In this document: in pieces, positions 23,952 to 32,329 of the stretch
Layout of the letters: every line of letters starts with the position of its first letter
Numbering within the stretch: position 1 is the stretch's first letter
From: Prevotellaceae bacterium
GTDB lineage: Bacteria > Bacteroidota > Bacteroidia > Bacteroidales > UBA932
Length of the DNA: 36,829 nucleotides
Assembly (NCBI GenBank): GCA_031289415.1
Contig: JAITPN010000042.1
Span: 1 to 36,829 of the forward strand
Reading direction: 5' to 3'
Program-made: the position numbers and the translations under genes
Notes under the pieces: generated by a model
Database searches by the model: none
What the model was told of the DNA's origin: nothing
What the model saw: only the letters and a program-made list of their open reading frames with translations

Positions 23952-25303
23952 AAACAACCGACGCGATGTATCGCCTATTCTCCTTAATCAAAAAAAACAG
24001 TCTCCTTTGCACCGTCGTGCTGACGATGACGACAGTCGCACTGCGGGCGCAAAACCCCATTTCGCCCGCCGGCGTATATATTGCCGACCCTACGGCGCGG
24101 GTAGACAGCGATGGCAAAATGTATATCTACGGCTCGCTCGACGAATCGTGCGAACGCTACTGCTCGCCGCGCTACCACGTACTGTCGTCGTCCGACCTTC
24201 GGCACTGGCAGCTCCACGAAAACACATTCCGGTCGGACGACGCAGGCGCCGCTGCCGCCGGTCATTCGCTCTATGCGCCCGACATGATATACCGCGACAG
24301 CACATACTACCTGTACTACTGCCTCGACAACGGCGGCGAAGGCGTAGCGGTGTCCGGCTCGCCGGCAGGCGTTTTCCGCCACGGGAAAACGATGGAAGGC
24401 ATCAGCGGCATTGACCCGACGGTGTTCATTGACGACGACGGACAAGCCTACTATTATTGGGGACAGTTTGCCGCCAAAGGCGCGCGCCTCCACCGCGACA
24501 TGACGAGCATCGACCGCTCGTCCATCACCGGAAACCTGCTGACCGAACAAGAACATTTCTTTCACGAAGGCGGATTCATGTTCAAACGCCACGGGATATA
24601 TTACTTCGTATATGCGCACATCGGACGGCAAGACCGCCCTACGTGCATCGGCTATGCCACGTCGCGCACGCCGCTCGGACCGTTTGCATACGGCGGCGTC
24701 ATCATCGACAATGCGGGCGCAGACCCTGCGGCATGGAACAACCACGGCTCGGTAGTCGAATTTCGCGGACAGTGGTACGTGCTTTATCACCGTCCGACGC
24801 ACGGATGCGACAAGATGCGCCGCGCCTGCATCGAACCCATCACGTTCCGTCCCGACGGCAGCATCGCCGAAGCGCCGATGACGTCGCAGGGCGCAGGGCA
24901 ACCACTGAGCGCATTTGCCCGCATCGACGCCGGACGCGCCTGCCTCCTTGCGGGAAATGTCCGCATCGCAACGGTTGACCCGCCATCGGGCAACGAAGCG
25001 CTGACCGCCATCAGGCACGGCGACCGCGCTACATGGAAATATATCGACTACGGCAACGGCGCGGCGCAATGCCGCATACGTGTACGCGCGCAGGCGGGCG
25101 GACGGATAGACGTTGCCGCCGGATACCCATGGAGCGAATCGCTGGGCGGCGTAGACGTCCCCGCCCACAGCGACTGGACGACGTACACGTTCGACATACG
25201 CCCCACCGAAGGCGTACACCCCCTCCTACTCCGCTTCTACGGCGGCGAAGGCGATTTATTCGACATTGATTGGGCAGTGTTTGTTGAGACGTTGAAGCGT
25301 TGA
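23948..25303 (+). CDS. glycoside hydrolase family 43 protein with C-terminal CBM6-like domain
   Basis: A 451-aa secreted enzyme. The N-terminus holds a signal-like hydrophobic segment (about 18-34, ending ALRAQ). The five-bladed propeller carries the GH43 triad: general base D47 (IADPTARVD), pKa modulator D156 (GIDPTVFID) and general acid E207 (FHEGGFMF). From about 315 a beta domain ends in LFDIDWAVF, as in CBM6-type modules. GH43 members act on arabinosyl, xylosyl, galactosyl or fucosyl linkages; the substrate is not deducible. It ends the operon. The tail codons fall in an octamer run, GTTGAGAC GTTGAAGC GTTGAACT. Confidence 0.9.
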   Translation: MKTTDAMYRLFSLIKKNSLLCTVVLTMTTVALRAQNPISPAGVYIADPTARVDSDGKMYIYGSLDESCERYCSPRYHVLSSSDLRHWQLHENTFRSDDAGAAAAGHSLYAPDMIYRDSTYYLYYCLDNGGEGVAVSGSPAGVFRHGKTMEGISGIDPTVFIDDDGQAYYYWGQFAAKGARLHRDMTSIDRSSITGNLLTEQEHFFHEGGFMFKRHGIYYFVYAHIGRQDRPTCIGYATSRTPLGPFAYGGVIIDNAGADPAAWNNHGSVVEFRGQWYVLYHRPTHGCDKMRRACIEPITFRPDGSIAEAPMTSQGAGQPLSAFARIDAGRACLLAGNVRIATVDPPSGNEALTAIRHGDRATWKYIDYGNGAAQCRIRVRAQAGGRIDVAAGYPWSESLGGVDVPAHSDWTTYTFDIRPTEGVHPLLLRFYGGEGDLFDIDWAVFVETLKR

Positions 25304-25322
25304 ACTGTTTAATTGTTTAGCC
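25283..25322 (+). repeat. five-unit octamer array at the GH43 stop codon
   Basis: Five in-phase 8-bp units run through the gene end: GTTGAGAC, GTTGAAGC, GTTGAACT, GTTTAATT, GTTTAGCC. Each holds TGA, TAA or TAG at positions 3-5; the gene's TGA is that of the third. A shorter run, GTTGAAGT GTTGAGGT, appears at 25443-25458. It looks like an 8-bp counterpart of the heptamer arrays. Confidence 0.5.
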
Positions 25323-25333
25323 CCACAATTCAA

Positions 25334-25405
25334 CAAAGAAAAGGGCAACCTTCGTAGGCTGCCCCAAAACTTTTAATAACTAAACCGCCATGAAACGCGA
25401 TTATC
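25334..25405 (-). ncRNA. candidate small RNA (orphan promoter and terminator)
   Basis: A two-element promoter at 25410-25441 on the minus strand would start transcription near 25404. About 40 nt later lies a hairpin, GGGCAGCCT/AGGTTGCCC with loop ACGA (25364-25343), followed by TTTTCTTT. The product would be about 70 nt. The only internal frame is ATG GCG GTT TAG. No gene lies downstream on that strand within about 8 kb, so the RNA would be freestanding. On the plus strand the same hairpin might help end the GH43 operon, but there the following bases are CCAAAACTTTT. Not recognised as a named RNA family. Confidence 0.5.
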
Positions 25406-25409
25406 AGCG

Positions 25410-25441
25410 CAAAGGTATATATAATAATTGAAATACGCAAA
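25410..25441 (-). promoter_or_regulatory. orphan Bacteroidetes promoter
   Basis: On the minus strand TTTG (25441-25438), a 20-bp spacer and TACCTTTG (25417-25410) match both elements. It does not serve any ORF on that strand. Confidence 0.65.
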
Positions 25442-25469
25442 TGTTGAAGTGTTGAGGTGTTTCTTGGCT

Positions 25470-25531
25470 GATTATTGATAACAGAATAACTTTTTTCGCT
25501 ACGCTAAAAGTTATTTCCGTTATCAACAATC
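25470..25531. repeat. large imperfect inverted repeat
   Basis: Arms GATTATTGATAACAGAATAA and, on the opposite strand from 25531, GGATTGTTGATAACGGAAAT extend through AACTTTT on both sides of a short loop (TTCGCTACGCT). The stem is about 25 bp with few mismatches. It is not followed by a T-run. It may be a small mobile palindrome or a bidirectional stem-loop between the sRNA candidate and rlhA. Confidence 0.55.
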
Positions 25532-25629
25532 CATCATCAGCATCTTTTTTTATTCCTTTCTTAAATCCAATATTCGCATTTACTAATTGAACTTAGGCCG
25601 CCTCCCGCTTCAATTATAAAAAATATGCT

Positions 25630-25637
25630 TATCTTTG
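25630..25637 (+). promoter_or_regulatory. promoter -7 box for the rlhA-like gene
   Basis: TATCTTTG at 25630-25637 would start a transcript near 25644, about 40 nt before the chosen TTG start at 25684. Confidence 0.55.
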
Positions 25638-25670
25638 TTCACTATTCCTATTATTTTTGGGGGTACGGAG

Positions 25671-25676
25671 AGGAGG
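25671..25676 (+). promoter_or_regulatory. consensus Shine-Dalgarno deciding a TTG start
   Basis: AGGAGG, within GGAGAGGAGG, lies 7 nt before TTG at 25684. Such a perfect site is exceptional in this window, where nearly all genes lack one, and it fixes the start of the next gene at an unusual codon. Confidence 0.7.
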
Positions 25677-25683
25677 TATTTTA

Positions 25684-27498
25684 TTGAACAAAACAGCTAC
25701 AGCTATTGAACTTCTTGCGCCGGCGCGCGACGTGGCGGTCGGCAAAGCCGCTATTGATTGCGGCGCGGATGCGGTGTATATTGCCGCGCCGCGTTTCGGT
25801 GCGCGCGAAGCGGCAGGCAATGCCATGACGGACGTTGCACAGCTCGTCCGCTACGCACACCGCTATTATGCCCGCGTGTATCTCACGCTGAACACCATTT
25901 TATACGACAATGAGCTGGACGCCGCGCAGGCGTTGATTACCGAAGCCTGCGAGGCTGGTATCGACGCGGTGATTGTGCAGGACATGGCGTTGCTCGAAAT
26001 GGATTTGCCGCCCGTGCCGCTCTTTGCCTCCACGCAAATGCACAATACGACGCCCGAAAAAGTGAAGTTCCTGCAAGACGCAGGCTTCCGGCGCGTGATT
26101 CTGGCGCGTGAGCTTTCGTTGGAACAAATCGTGCAGATTCGCGCGCACACTGCCGTTGACCTTGAGTTTTTTGTGCACGGCTCGTTGTGCGTATGCTACA
26201 GCGGGCAGTGCTACCTGAGCGCCGCGCTCGCCCGCCGCAGCGCCAACCGCGGCGCTTGCGCACAGCCCTGCCGCAATACGTACGACCTGCTGGACGCCGC
26301 AGGGCATACGTTATACAAGAAAAAGCGCCTCTTGTCGCCGTCCGACTTGAATCTCAGCGGCTCGCTTCCCGCATTGCTGGAGGCAGGCATCACGTCGTTC
26401 AAAATCGAAGGTCGGCTGAAGAACGAAAGCTACGTGAAAAACGTGGTGAGCTACTACCGTCGGCAGTTGGACTGCGCCATGACCGGCGGCGGGTATAAGA
26501 AAGCGTCGTCGGGCAGCGCCGCCGTTCTTTTCACGCCTAACCCCGAACGTACGTTTTCGCGCGGGTTTACCGACTATTTTTTGCACGGACGGAATGCGCA
26601 AATCACGTCGTTCCACACCGCCAAATCTACCGGTCAGCAGGCAGGGACGGTTACCGCCGCAGGCAACGGATGGTTCAGCTACGACGGCGGCATGGAGCTG
26701 CACAGCGCCGACGGCATTTGTTTTTTCGACGAAAACTATGAGCTTTGCGGCACCAGAGTGAACGCCGTGGAGGCGGGGAAAGTGTTTGTACAAAGCACGC
26801 GGGGCATGCACCCCGACGCTTTATTCTACCGCAACTACGACCATGAATTTGAAAAGCTGCTGCAGAAGCCTGTGAAACGCGCCATTGCCGCCCGCCTTTC
26901 ATTCATTGCCGGCAATGGGAATATTCGGATGACGGCACAGGACGAGGACGGCGTTTCGGTAGAGTTGCTTGCCTCCCACGCTTTCTCCGCCGCCGACCAT
27001 CCCGAAAAAGCCAACTTGAACATCAAAACCCAATTGGAGAAAAGCGGCAACAGTTTGTTTGATTTTCGCGTAGTCCTTTTACAAAACGAACCGCCCTGCT
27101 TCTTTCCTTTAGCCGCGCTCAACCAATGGCGGCGCGAACTTACCGCGCGTCTGGAAGCCCTGCGCGAGGCGCAACGCCCGCGGCGGCAAGCAATCATCGT
27201 CCGCAACGCGGCGCCGTATCCCGCGGCGGCGGTTGATTATCGCGCGAATATCGCCAACCGTTTGGCTGAGAAATTTTATATCCGCCATGGCGTAACATCG
27301 TGGCAACGGAACTTTGAACGCGGGCAGCAAGCGCACGCGGAACTGATGCGCACAAAATATTGCATCAAATACGCCATCGGCGCGTGCAAGAAATACGGCG
27401 GTGCAAAGACCGTGAAAGAGCCGCTGTATCTGCTGAATAACGGACGGAAGCTAAAACTGACGTTCGACTGCGCCCGGTGTCAAATGATAATTTCTTAG
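25684..27498 (+). CDS. rlhA: U32 family protein, RlhA-like (23S rRNA C2501 hydroxylation)
   Basis: A 604-aa U32 peptidase-family protein. Bacterial members of this size with a DUF3656-like middle act as RlhA, which with iron-sulfur chemistry hydroxylates C2501 of 23S rRNA. The N-terminal barrel has ELLAPARD, CGADAVYIAAPRFGAREAAG and FASTQMHNTT. The cysteine cluster HGSLCVCYSGQCYLS...GACAQPCR would hold the cluster. The C-terminus ends FDCARCQMIIS. The start is TTG at 25684, 7 nt after AGGAGG; an earlier TTG at 25657 would come only about 12 nt after the predicted transcript start. The family call is firm; the symbol is by homology. Confidence 0.85.
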   Translation: MNKTATAIELLAPARDVAVGKAAIDCGADAVYIAAPRFGAREAAGNAMTDVAQLVRYAHRYYARVYLTLNTILYDNELDAAQALITEACEAGIDAVIVQDMALLEMDLPPVPLFASTQMHNTTPEKVKFLQDAGFRRVILARELSLEQIVQIRAHTAVDLEFFVHGSLCVCYSGQCYLSAALARRSANRGACAQPCRNTYDLLDAAGHTLYKKKRLLSPSDLNLSGSLPALLEAGITSFKIEGRLKNESYVKNVVSYYRRQLDCAMTGGGYKKASSGSAAVLFTPNPERTFSRGFTDYFLHGRNAQITSFHTAKSTGQQAGTVTAAGNGWFSYDGGMELHSADGICFFDENYELCGTRVNAVEAGKVFVQSTRGMHPDALFYRNYDHEFEKLLQKPVKRAIAARLSFIAGNGNIRMTAQDEDGVSVELLASHAFSAADHPEKANLNIKTQLEKSGNSLFDFRVVLLQNEPPCFFPLAALNQWRRELTARLEALREAQRPRRQAIIVRNAAPYPAAAVDYRANIANRLAEKFYIRHGVTSWQRNFERGQQAHAELMRTKYCIKYAIGACKKYGGAKTVKEPLYLLNNGRKLKLTFDCARCQMIIS

Positions 27499-27530
27499 CC
27501 CATAAGCGGCGCTTTTACATTAAAAAATAC

Positions 27531-27538
27531 TATATTTG
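27531..27538 (+). promoter_or_regulatory. promoter -7 box for holB
   Basis: TATATTTG lies 18 bp upstream of the holB ATG. The -33 region is weak (CTTTTA). Confidence 0.5.
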
Positions 27539-27556
27539 TAGCTTAATTTTATTTTT

Positions 27557-28687
27557 ATGCTGTTTCAATCCGTCATAGGGCAAACATATATTAAGCAAAA
27601 ACTCTTGCAAACCGTGCAGGATGGTCGCGTGAGCCATGCGCAATTATTTTGGGGAACGGAAGGCTCAGGCAACCTCCCTCTGGCGTTGGCTTATGCACAA
27701 TATCTGAATTGCACCCGCCGTACGGAAACAGACTCCTGCGGCGTGTGTCCGTCGTGCAACAAGGTGCAAAAGTTCATCCATCCCGACCTGCATTTCGTTT
27801 TTCCGATTTTCAATAAGAAAAAGAACAGCAGCCGTGAATTGTATTGTGATGATTTGCTTCCGCAATGGCGTAGTTTTATGCTGCAAGACCCTTATGCCAG
27901 CCTTCCGTTATGGTTGGAATATATAGCCGCCGAAAATGCACAGGGAACTATTTATGCGCGCGAAGCCGACGCCATTACCCGCAAGCTCAGCCTGAAAGCC
28001 TACGAATCGGAATATAAGATAATGGTGATTTGGCTGCCCGAAAATATGCACCCGACTGCCGCCAATAAATTATTGAAGTTAGTAGAAGAACCGCCCGACA
28101 AGACGGTGTTCCTGTTTGTAAGCGAAGACCCTAACCGCATCATCAAAACCATTCTTTCGCGTACGATGCCGGTACATATTCCGCCGATTGACAAGCAGTC
28201 GCTTGTCGCTGTGCTCGAACAGCGCAACAACCTGCCGGCAACGGAAGCCGCAAAAGTGGCGCACATTGCAGAAGGCAGCTACAGCCAAGCCCTGCTGCTC
28301 ATACAAAGTACGAAAGAGGCAAAAGAATTTTTCGAGTGGTTTGCTTTTATAATGCGTAATGCGTACACGGCAAATTTTTTGGAGCTTCTTGAATGGATGG
28401 AAGAGCTTGCCAAAGCAGGTCGCGAAAAGCAGAAAAACTTTCTTCTTTATGCGCAACGCATGCTTCGCGAAAGTTTTATGATGAACCGCGGCACGGACAG
28501 CATTGTATATCTCATGGACGAGGAGTCCCAATTTGCCCGCAAATTTTCGCCTTTTGTCAACGAACGCAATGTAGAAGAACTGTTTCGCGAATTCAATCTT
28601 GCCGAAGGACATATAGCACAAAACGGCAACCCGAAAATAGTATTTACCGACATGTTTCTTAAAATAGGTAAATTATTGCGAAAATAA
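27557..28687 (+). CDS. holB: DNA polymerase III clamp-loader subunit delta'
   Basis: A 376-aa AAA+ clamp-loader subunit that helps open the sliding clamp during replication. The P-loop position reads GTEGSGNLP, lacking the lysine, as expected for the non-ATPase delta' rather than DnaX. A zinc module is present at C52, C61, C64 and C67. NKLLKLVEEPPDKTVFLFVSEDPNRIIKTILSRTM is the conserved SRC-type region with serine-arginine-threonine at its end. Its start is preceded by TATATTTG. It lies 31 nt before ftsX, which has its own promoter box. Confidence 0.9.
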   Translation: MLFQSVIGQTYIKQKLLQTVQDGRVSHAQLFWGTEGSGNLPLALAYAQYLNCTRRTETDSCGVCPSCNKVQKFIHPDLHFVFPIFNKKKNSSRELYCDDLLPQWRSFMLQDPYASLPLWLEYIAAENAQGTIYAREADAITRKLSLKAYESEYKIMVIWLPENMHPTAANKLLKLVEEPPDKTVFLFVSEDPNRIIKTILSRTMPVHIPPIDKQSLVAVLEQRNNLPATEAAKVAHIAEGSYSQALLLIQSTKEAKEFFEWFAFIMRNAYTANFLELLEWMEELAKAGREKQKNFLLYAQRMLRESFMMNRGTDSIVYLMDEESQFARKFSPFVNERNVEELFREFNLAEGHIAQNGNPKIVFTDMFLKIGKLLRK

Positions 28688-28690
28688 TCG

Positions 28691-28698
28691 TACCTTTG
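28691..28698 (+). promoter_or_regulatory. promoter -7 box for ftsX
   Basis: TACCTTTG directly after the holB stop lies 20 bp upstream of the ftsX ATG. It fits TAnnTTTG; the -33 element is not clear. Confidence 0.5.
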
Positions 28699-28718
28699 AC
28701 GCATAATTTCAGATAAAC

Positions 28719-29597
28719 ATGGCTCGTTATGATAAAAATAATACCATTCGCAGGCTGAGAAGTTCCTACCTCTCGGCAGTAGTTAGTATTTCGTTGGTAT
28801 TGTTCCTGCTTGGCGCTTCGGGATTGTTGCTGCTCAACGCCCACCGCCTTTCCGAATATTTCAGGGAAAACATCACGTTCACGATTATCCTCGACGAAAG
28901 CGCTACCGAAGCCGACGCCGCATGGGTGCGCAAGCAGCTCGACGCCGCGCCGTATGTGAACGAAACCAAGTACGTGTCGAAAGAAGAAGCGGCGGAAGAG
29001 ATGAAGTCGCTGCTCGGCTCGGACTTTATGACCGTCTTCGACGCCAATCCCCTACCTTTTGCGGTGGAAGCCAAACTCAAAGGACACTATGCGCAAATGG
29101 ACAGCGTGCAAATTATTGAAAAAACGCTGTCTGCCCTACCCCACATCCGTGAAGTAACGTACCAACGTTCGCTCATTGAGATGGTCAATAAAAACATCCG
29201 CAAATCGGGGCTGGTGCTGTTGGTGTTTATCTCGCTGATGTTGTTCATCTCGCTGGTGCTTATCAACAACACCATCCGCCTCAGCATATATGCCCGCCGA
29301 TTGCTCATCAACACCATGCGGCTGGTGGGCGCAACGCAATGGTTTATCACCCGTCCGTTCCTGTGGCGCAGTTTGCTGCAAGGCATCTTCTCAGGCGTTA
29401 TTGCCATTATTTTGCTTACCGGCGTACTTTATGTGGCGCAAAATGAATTTGGCGAAATCATGGTATTTATCGAGCCTGCGCTCTTGCTGTTCCTTTTCAT
29501 CAGTATCATTATTCTCGGCATGTTGATTAGTTTCGTGTCAACGCTTTTTGCCGTGAACAAATTTGTACGCATTGACGTCGGCGATTTACATTATTAA
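28719..29597 (+). CDS. ftsX: cell division protein FtsX
   Basis: FtsX is the membrane half of the FtsEX complex that links the divisome to peptidoglycan hydrolases. Four transmembrane segments are visible, at about residues 18-40, 163-187, 215-238 and 250-275, with a periplasmic loop (45-160) between the first two. TFTIILDESATEADAAWVRKQL and YVSKEEAAEEM are typical of that loop. The length, 292 aa, is normal. FtsE is not next to it, as in other Bacteroidetes. The next genes are DUF3098 and uppP. Confidence 0.93.
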   Translation: MARYDKNNTIRRLRSSYLSAVVSISLVLFLLGASGLLLLNAHRLSEYFRENITFTIILDESATEADAAWVRKQLDAAPYVNETKYVSKEEAAEEMKSLLGSDFMTVFDANPLPFAVEAKLKGHYAQMDSVQIIEKTLSALPHIREVTYQRSLIEMVNKNIRKSGLVLLVFISLMLFISLVLINNTIRLSIYARRLLINTMRLVGATQWFITRPFLWRSLLQGIFSGVIAIILLTGVLYVAQNEFGEIMVFIEPALLLFLFISIIILGMLISFVSTLFAVNKFVRIDVGDLHY

Positions 29598-29612
29598 AAA
29601 TAAATTATAGTT

Positions 29613-29909
29613 ATGGCTACAACACAAAAAAAACAACCGGCAGTAACTGCCAAAAAAAGTGCGGAAAAATCACCAGCCGATTTTGCACTCGACAAACGAA
29701 ATTATAAACTTATTGCCATTGGATTCGGCGCAATGGTGCTGGGTTATATCTTAATGATTGGCGGCGGCTCGGACGACCCGGAGGTGTTCAACGGCGGCGA
29801 ATTGTTCAGCTTCAGGCGCATCACGCTATCTACGCTTTTCATTGTAGGAGGCATCTTGTTTGTCATCTACGCCATTATGAAAAAACCGAAAACAGAAAAA
29901 GAAGCATAG
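29613..29909 (+). CDS. DUF3098 small membrane protein
   Basis: A 98-aa protein with two transmembrane helices (about 33-52 and 72-90) and a basic N-terminus. DKRNYKLIAIGFGAMVLGYILM and GELFSFRRITLSTLFIVGG match DUF3098, a Bacteroidetes family found between ftsX and uppP. Its function is unknown; location hints at a division or cell-wall role. It lies 15 nt after ftsX and 6 nt before uppP. Confidence 0.9.
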   Translation: MATTQKKQPAVTAKKSAEKSPADFALDKRNYKLIAIGFGAMVLGYILMIGGGSDDPEVFNGGELFSFRRITLSTLFIVGGILFVIYAIMKKPKTEKEA

Positions 29910-29915
29910 CGTCCG

Positions 29916-30701
29916 ATGAGTGTACTGGAAACCGTTATCATCGCCATTGTTGAAGGTCTTACGGAATTTCTTCCCGTGTCGTCAACCGGACACATGATTG
30001 TTGCCCAACACCTGTTAGGCGTTGAAAGCACAGACTTTGTAAAGGCTTTCACCGTCAACATCCAGTTTGGCGCGATACTGTCCGTAGTGGCGCTTTACTT
30101 CAAACGATTTTTTCAAACCGTACATTTTTACTACAAACTCTTTGCAGCATTCGTTCCTGCCGCCGTGATAGGCTTTCTGCTGAGCGACTATATCGACAAG
30201 CTGCTCGGAAGCGTATGGGTGGTGGCGGCGATGCTGCTGCTGGGCGGCGTGTTCATGCTGTTTGTCGATAAATGGCTGCTCAAACCGTCGGACGCGCAAG
30301 ACGTTACTTATCCGAAAGCGTTTAAAATAGGATTATGGCAATGCCTCGCCATGATACCCGGCGTATCGCGCTCGATGGCAAGCATCGTGGGCGGCATGAC
30401 GCAAAAACTCACGCGCAAGAATGCCGCCGAATTTTCGTTCTTTCTGGCAGTGCCTACCATGGCAGCCGCTTCGGGATATAAACTTTTGAAACTGTTAACC
30501 GCCAACGACGAAAGCCGCCGTCTGTTGACGGACAATATGAATACGCTGATTCTCGGAAATATTGCGGCATTTATTGTAGCCATGCTGGCAATCAAATTTT
30601 TTATACGCTTTCTCACGCGCTACGGATTTAAACTTTTCGGCTACTACCGCATCGCCGTAGGCGCAATATTAATAGCTTTGCTTCTTTTAAAAATCATATA
30701 A
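29916..30701 (+). CDS. uppP: undecaprenyl-diphosphate phosphatase UppP (BacA)
   Basis: UppP dephosphorylates undecaprenyl pyrophosphate to recycle the lipid carrier for peptidoglycan and O-antigen. The two family motifs are complete: [14 protein letters not shown] near residues 10-24 with the catalytic glutamates, and [13 protein letters not shown] near 148-160 with the arginine. Seven or eight hydrophobic segments span the 261-aa protein. It starts 6 nt after DUF3098 and ends 5 nt before cysS. Confidence 0.96.
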   Translation: MSVLETVIIAIVEGLTEFLPVSSTGHMIVAQHLLGVESTDFVKAFTVNIQFGAILSVVALYFKRFFQTVHFYYKLFAAFVPAAVIGFLLSDYIDKLLGSVWVVAAMLLLGGVFMLFVDKWLLKPSDAQDVTYPKAFKIGLWQCLAMIPGVSRSMASIVGGMTQKLTRKNAAEFSFFLAVPTMAAASGYKLLKLLTANDESRRLLTDNMNTLILGNIAAFIVAMLAIKFFIRFLTRYGFKLFGYYRIAVGAILIALLLLKII

Positions 30702-30706
30702 CGACT

Positions 30707-32167
30707 ATGGAAATATACAACTCGCTTTCGCGGAAAAAAGAAACATTCGAACCCCTGCACGAAGGACGCGCAGGCATCTACGTCTGCGGACCTACCGTCT
30801 ACGGCGACCCGCATTTGGGACACGCACGGTCTGCCATTACATTCGATATACTTGCCCGCTATTTCCGGCACAAGGGCTACAAGGTGCGCTACGTCCGCAA
30901 CATCACCGACGTGGGGCATCTCGAAAACGACGCGGACGCCGGCGAAGACAAAATCGCCAAAAAAGCGCGCCTCGAAGCGCTCGAACCGATGGAAGTGGCG
31001 CAATACTACACCAACCGCTACCACGACTGCATGCGCCTGCTGAACGTACTGCCGCCAAGCATCGAACCGCACGCCTCAGGGCACATCATAGAGCAAATCG
31101 AGATGGTGAAAAAAATCATCGCACACGGATTTGCCTACGAGACCAACGGCTCGGTATATTTCGACGTAGAAAAATATAACCATACGCACGCCTACGGCAA
31201 GCTGTCGGGGCGCATACTGGACGATATGCAGACCAGCGCCCGCGACCTCGACGGACAGCGCGACAAACGCCATCCGGCAGACTTCGCGCTGTGGAAAAAA
31301 GCCGCGCCCGAACACATCATGCGGTGGGCGTCGCCGTGGAGCGACGGATTTCCGGGCTGGCATCTCGAATGTTCGGCGATGAGCACCAAATATCTCGGCG
31401 AACAGTTCGACATTCACGGCGGCGGGCTTGACCTGATATTCCCGCACCACGAATGTGAAATTGCTCAAAGCGTGGCGGCGCAAGGCTGCGAAGCCGCCCG
31501 CTACTGGATGCACAACAATATGATTACGCTCAACGGGCAAAAAATGGGGAAATCGCTCGGCAATTTCATTACCCTCGACGAAATGTTCGCAGGCTCGCAC
31601 AACCTATTGGCGCAAGCCTACAGCCCAATGACCGTACGCTTTTTCATGCTGCAAGCCCACTACCGCAGCCCGCTCGATTTCAGCAACGAAGCGCTGCAAG
31701 CCGCCGAAAAAGGGATGAAACGCTTGTTTGAAGCCATACAGACGCTCCACAAGATAACGCCCGCCGGCGGCGGCGAAGACCCAACCGTAGAAGGCTTCAT
31801 ACAAAAAACCTACGCCGCGCTCGACGACGACTTGAATACGCCCATTGCCGTAGCCCATTTGTTTGACGCCGTACGCTTCGTCAACGCAGTGAACGACGGA
31901 AAAGACACGCTGACGGCTACCGGCAAAGCAAAGCTGCAACAGCTGTTCGACGGCGTGCTGACCGACACCTTAGGCATTGCCAGCGAGCAGCAGCAAACAG
32001 GCAACACCGCCATACTGCACGGACTGATGAACATGACGCTCGAAGCCCGCAACCTTGCCAAAGCAAACAAAGACTGGGCTGCCAGCGACAAAATCCGCCA
32101 ACAGCTATCCGACTTGGGCATTACCGTGAAAGATACGAAAGACGGCACGGTGTGGTCATTGGAGTAA
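30707..32167 (+). CDS. cysS: cysteinyl-tRNA synthetase
   Basis: A 486-aa class I synthetase that charges tRNA-Cys. The HIGH motif is HLGH at 36-39 and the KMSKS loop is KMGKS at 279-283. Zinc ligands are C27 (VCGPTVY), the cysteine of LECSAMS, and the His/Glu of HHECE. The DALR-type helical domain fills the C-terminal third. It is the last gene of the ftsX cluster; the 21-bp minisatellite begins 26 bp beyond the stop. Confidence 0.97.
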   Translation: MEIYNSLSRKKETFEPLHEGRAGIYVCGPTVYGDPHLGHARSAITFDILARYFRHKGYKVRYVRNITDVGHLENDADAGEDKIAKKARLEALEPMEVAQYYTNRYHDCMRLLNVLPPSIEPHASGHIIEQIEMVKKIIAHGFAYETNGSVYFDVEKYNHTHAYGKLSGRILDDMQTSARDLDGQRDKRHPADFALWKKAAPEHIMRWASPWSDGFPGWHLECSAMSTKYLGEQFDIHGGGLDLIFPHHECEIAQSVAAQGCEAARYWMHNNMITLNGQKMGKSLGNFITLDEMFAGSHNLLAQAYSPMTVRFFMLQAHYRSPLDFSNEALQAAEKGMKRLFEAIQTLHKITPAGGGEDPTVEGFIQKTYAALDDDLNTPIAVAHLFDAVRFVNAVNDGKDTLTATGKAKLQQLFDGVLTDTLGIASEQQQTGNTAILHGLMNMTLEARNLAKANKDWAASDKIRQQLSDLGITVKDTKDGTVWSLE

Positions 32168-32193
32168 ACCGCCCCACCCGAAGCTACACATAC

Positions 32194-32329
32194 GAAGACG
32201 GAACTTCCGGATTCGAAGACGGAACTTTCGGAGACGAAGACGAAACTTTCGGAGACGAAGACGGAACTTCCGGAGACGAAGACGGAACTTTCGGAGACGA
32301 AGACGAAACTTCCGGAGACGAAGACGGAA
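32194..32329. repeat. 21-bp minisatellite after cysS
   Basis: Six full units and one partial unit start at 32194, 32215, 32236, 32257, 32278, 32299 and 32320. The consensus is GAAGACGGAACTTYCGGAGA plus C. Each unit holds a near-palindrome, GGAAC TTCC or GAAAC TTTC, whose two sides often change together. All six frames stay largely open because 21 is divisible by three; the plus-strand product would be a GDEDGTF repeat. No start or ribosome site supports translation. The array is fused to structured-repeat copy B. Confidence 0.85.

Noticed and set aside
23984-25219. Long open frame antisense to the GH43 gene (about 410 codons)
   Set aside because: GH43 has its catalytic triad, signal peptide and coupled start. 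The antisense frame is low-complexity, rich in Ala/Arg/Val, and arises from GC-rich third positions.
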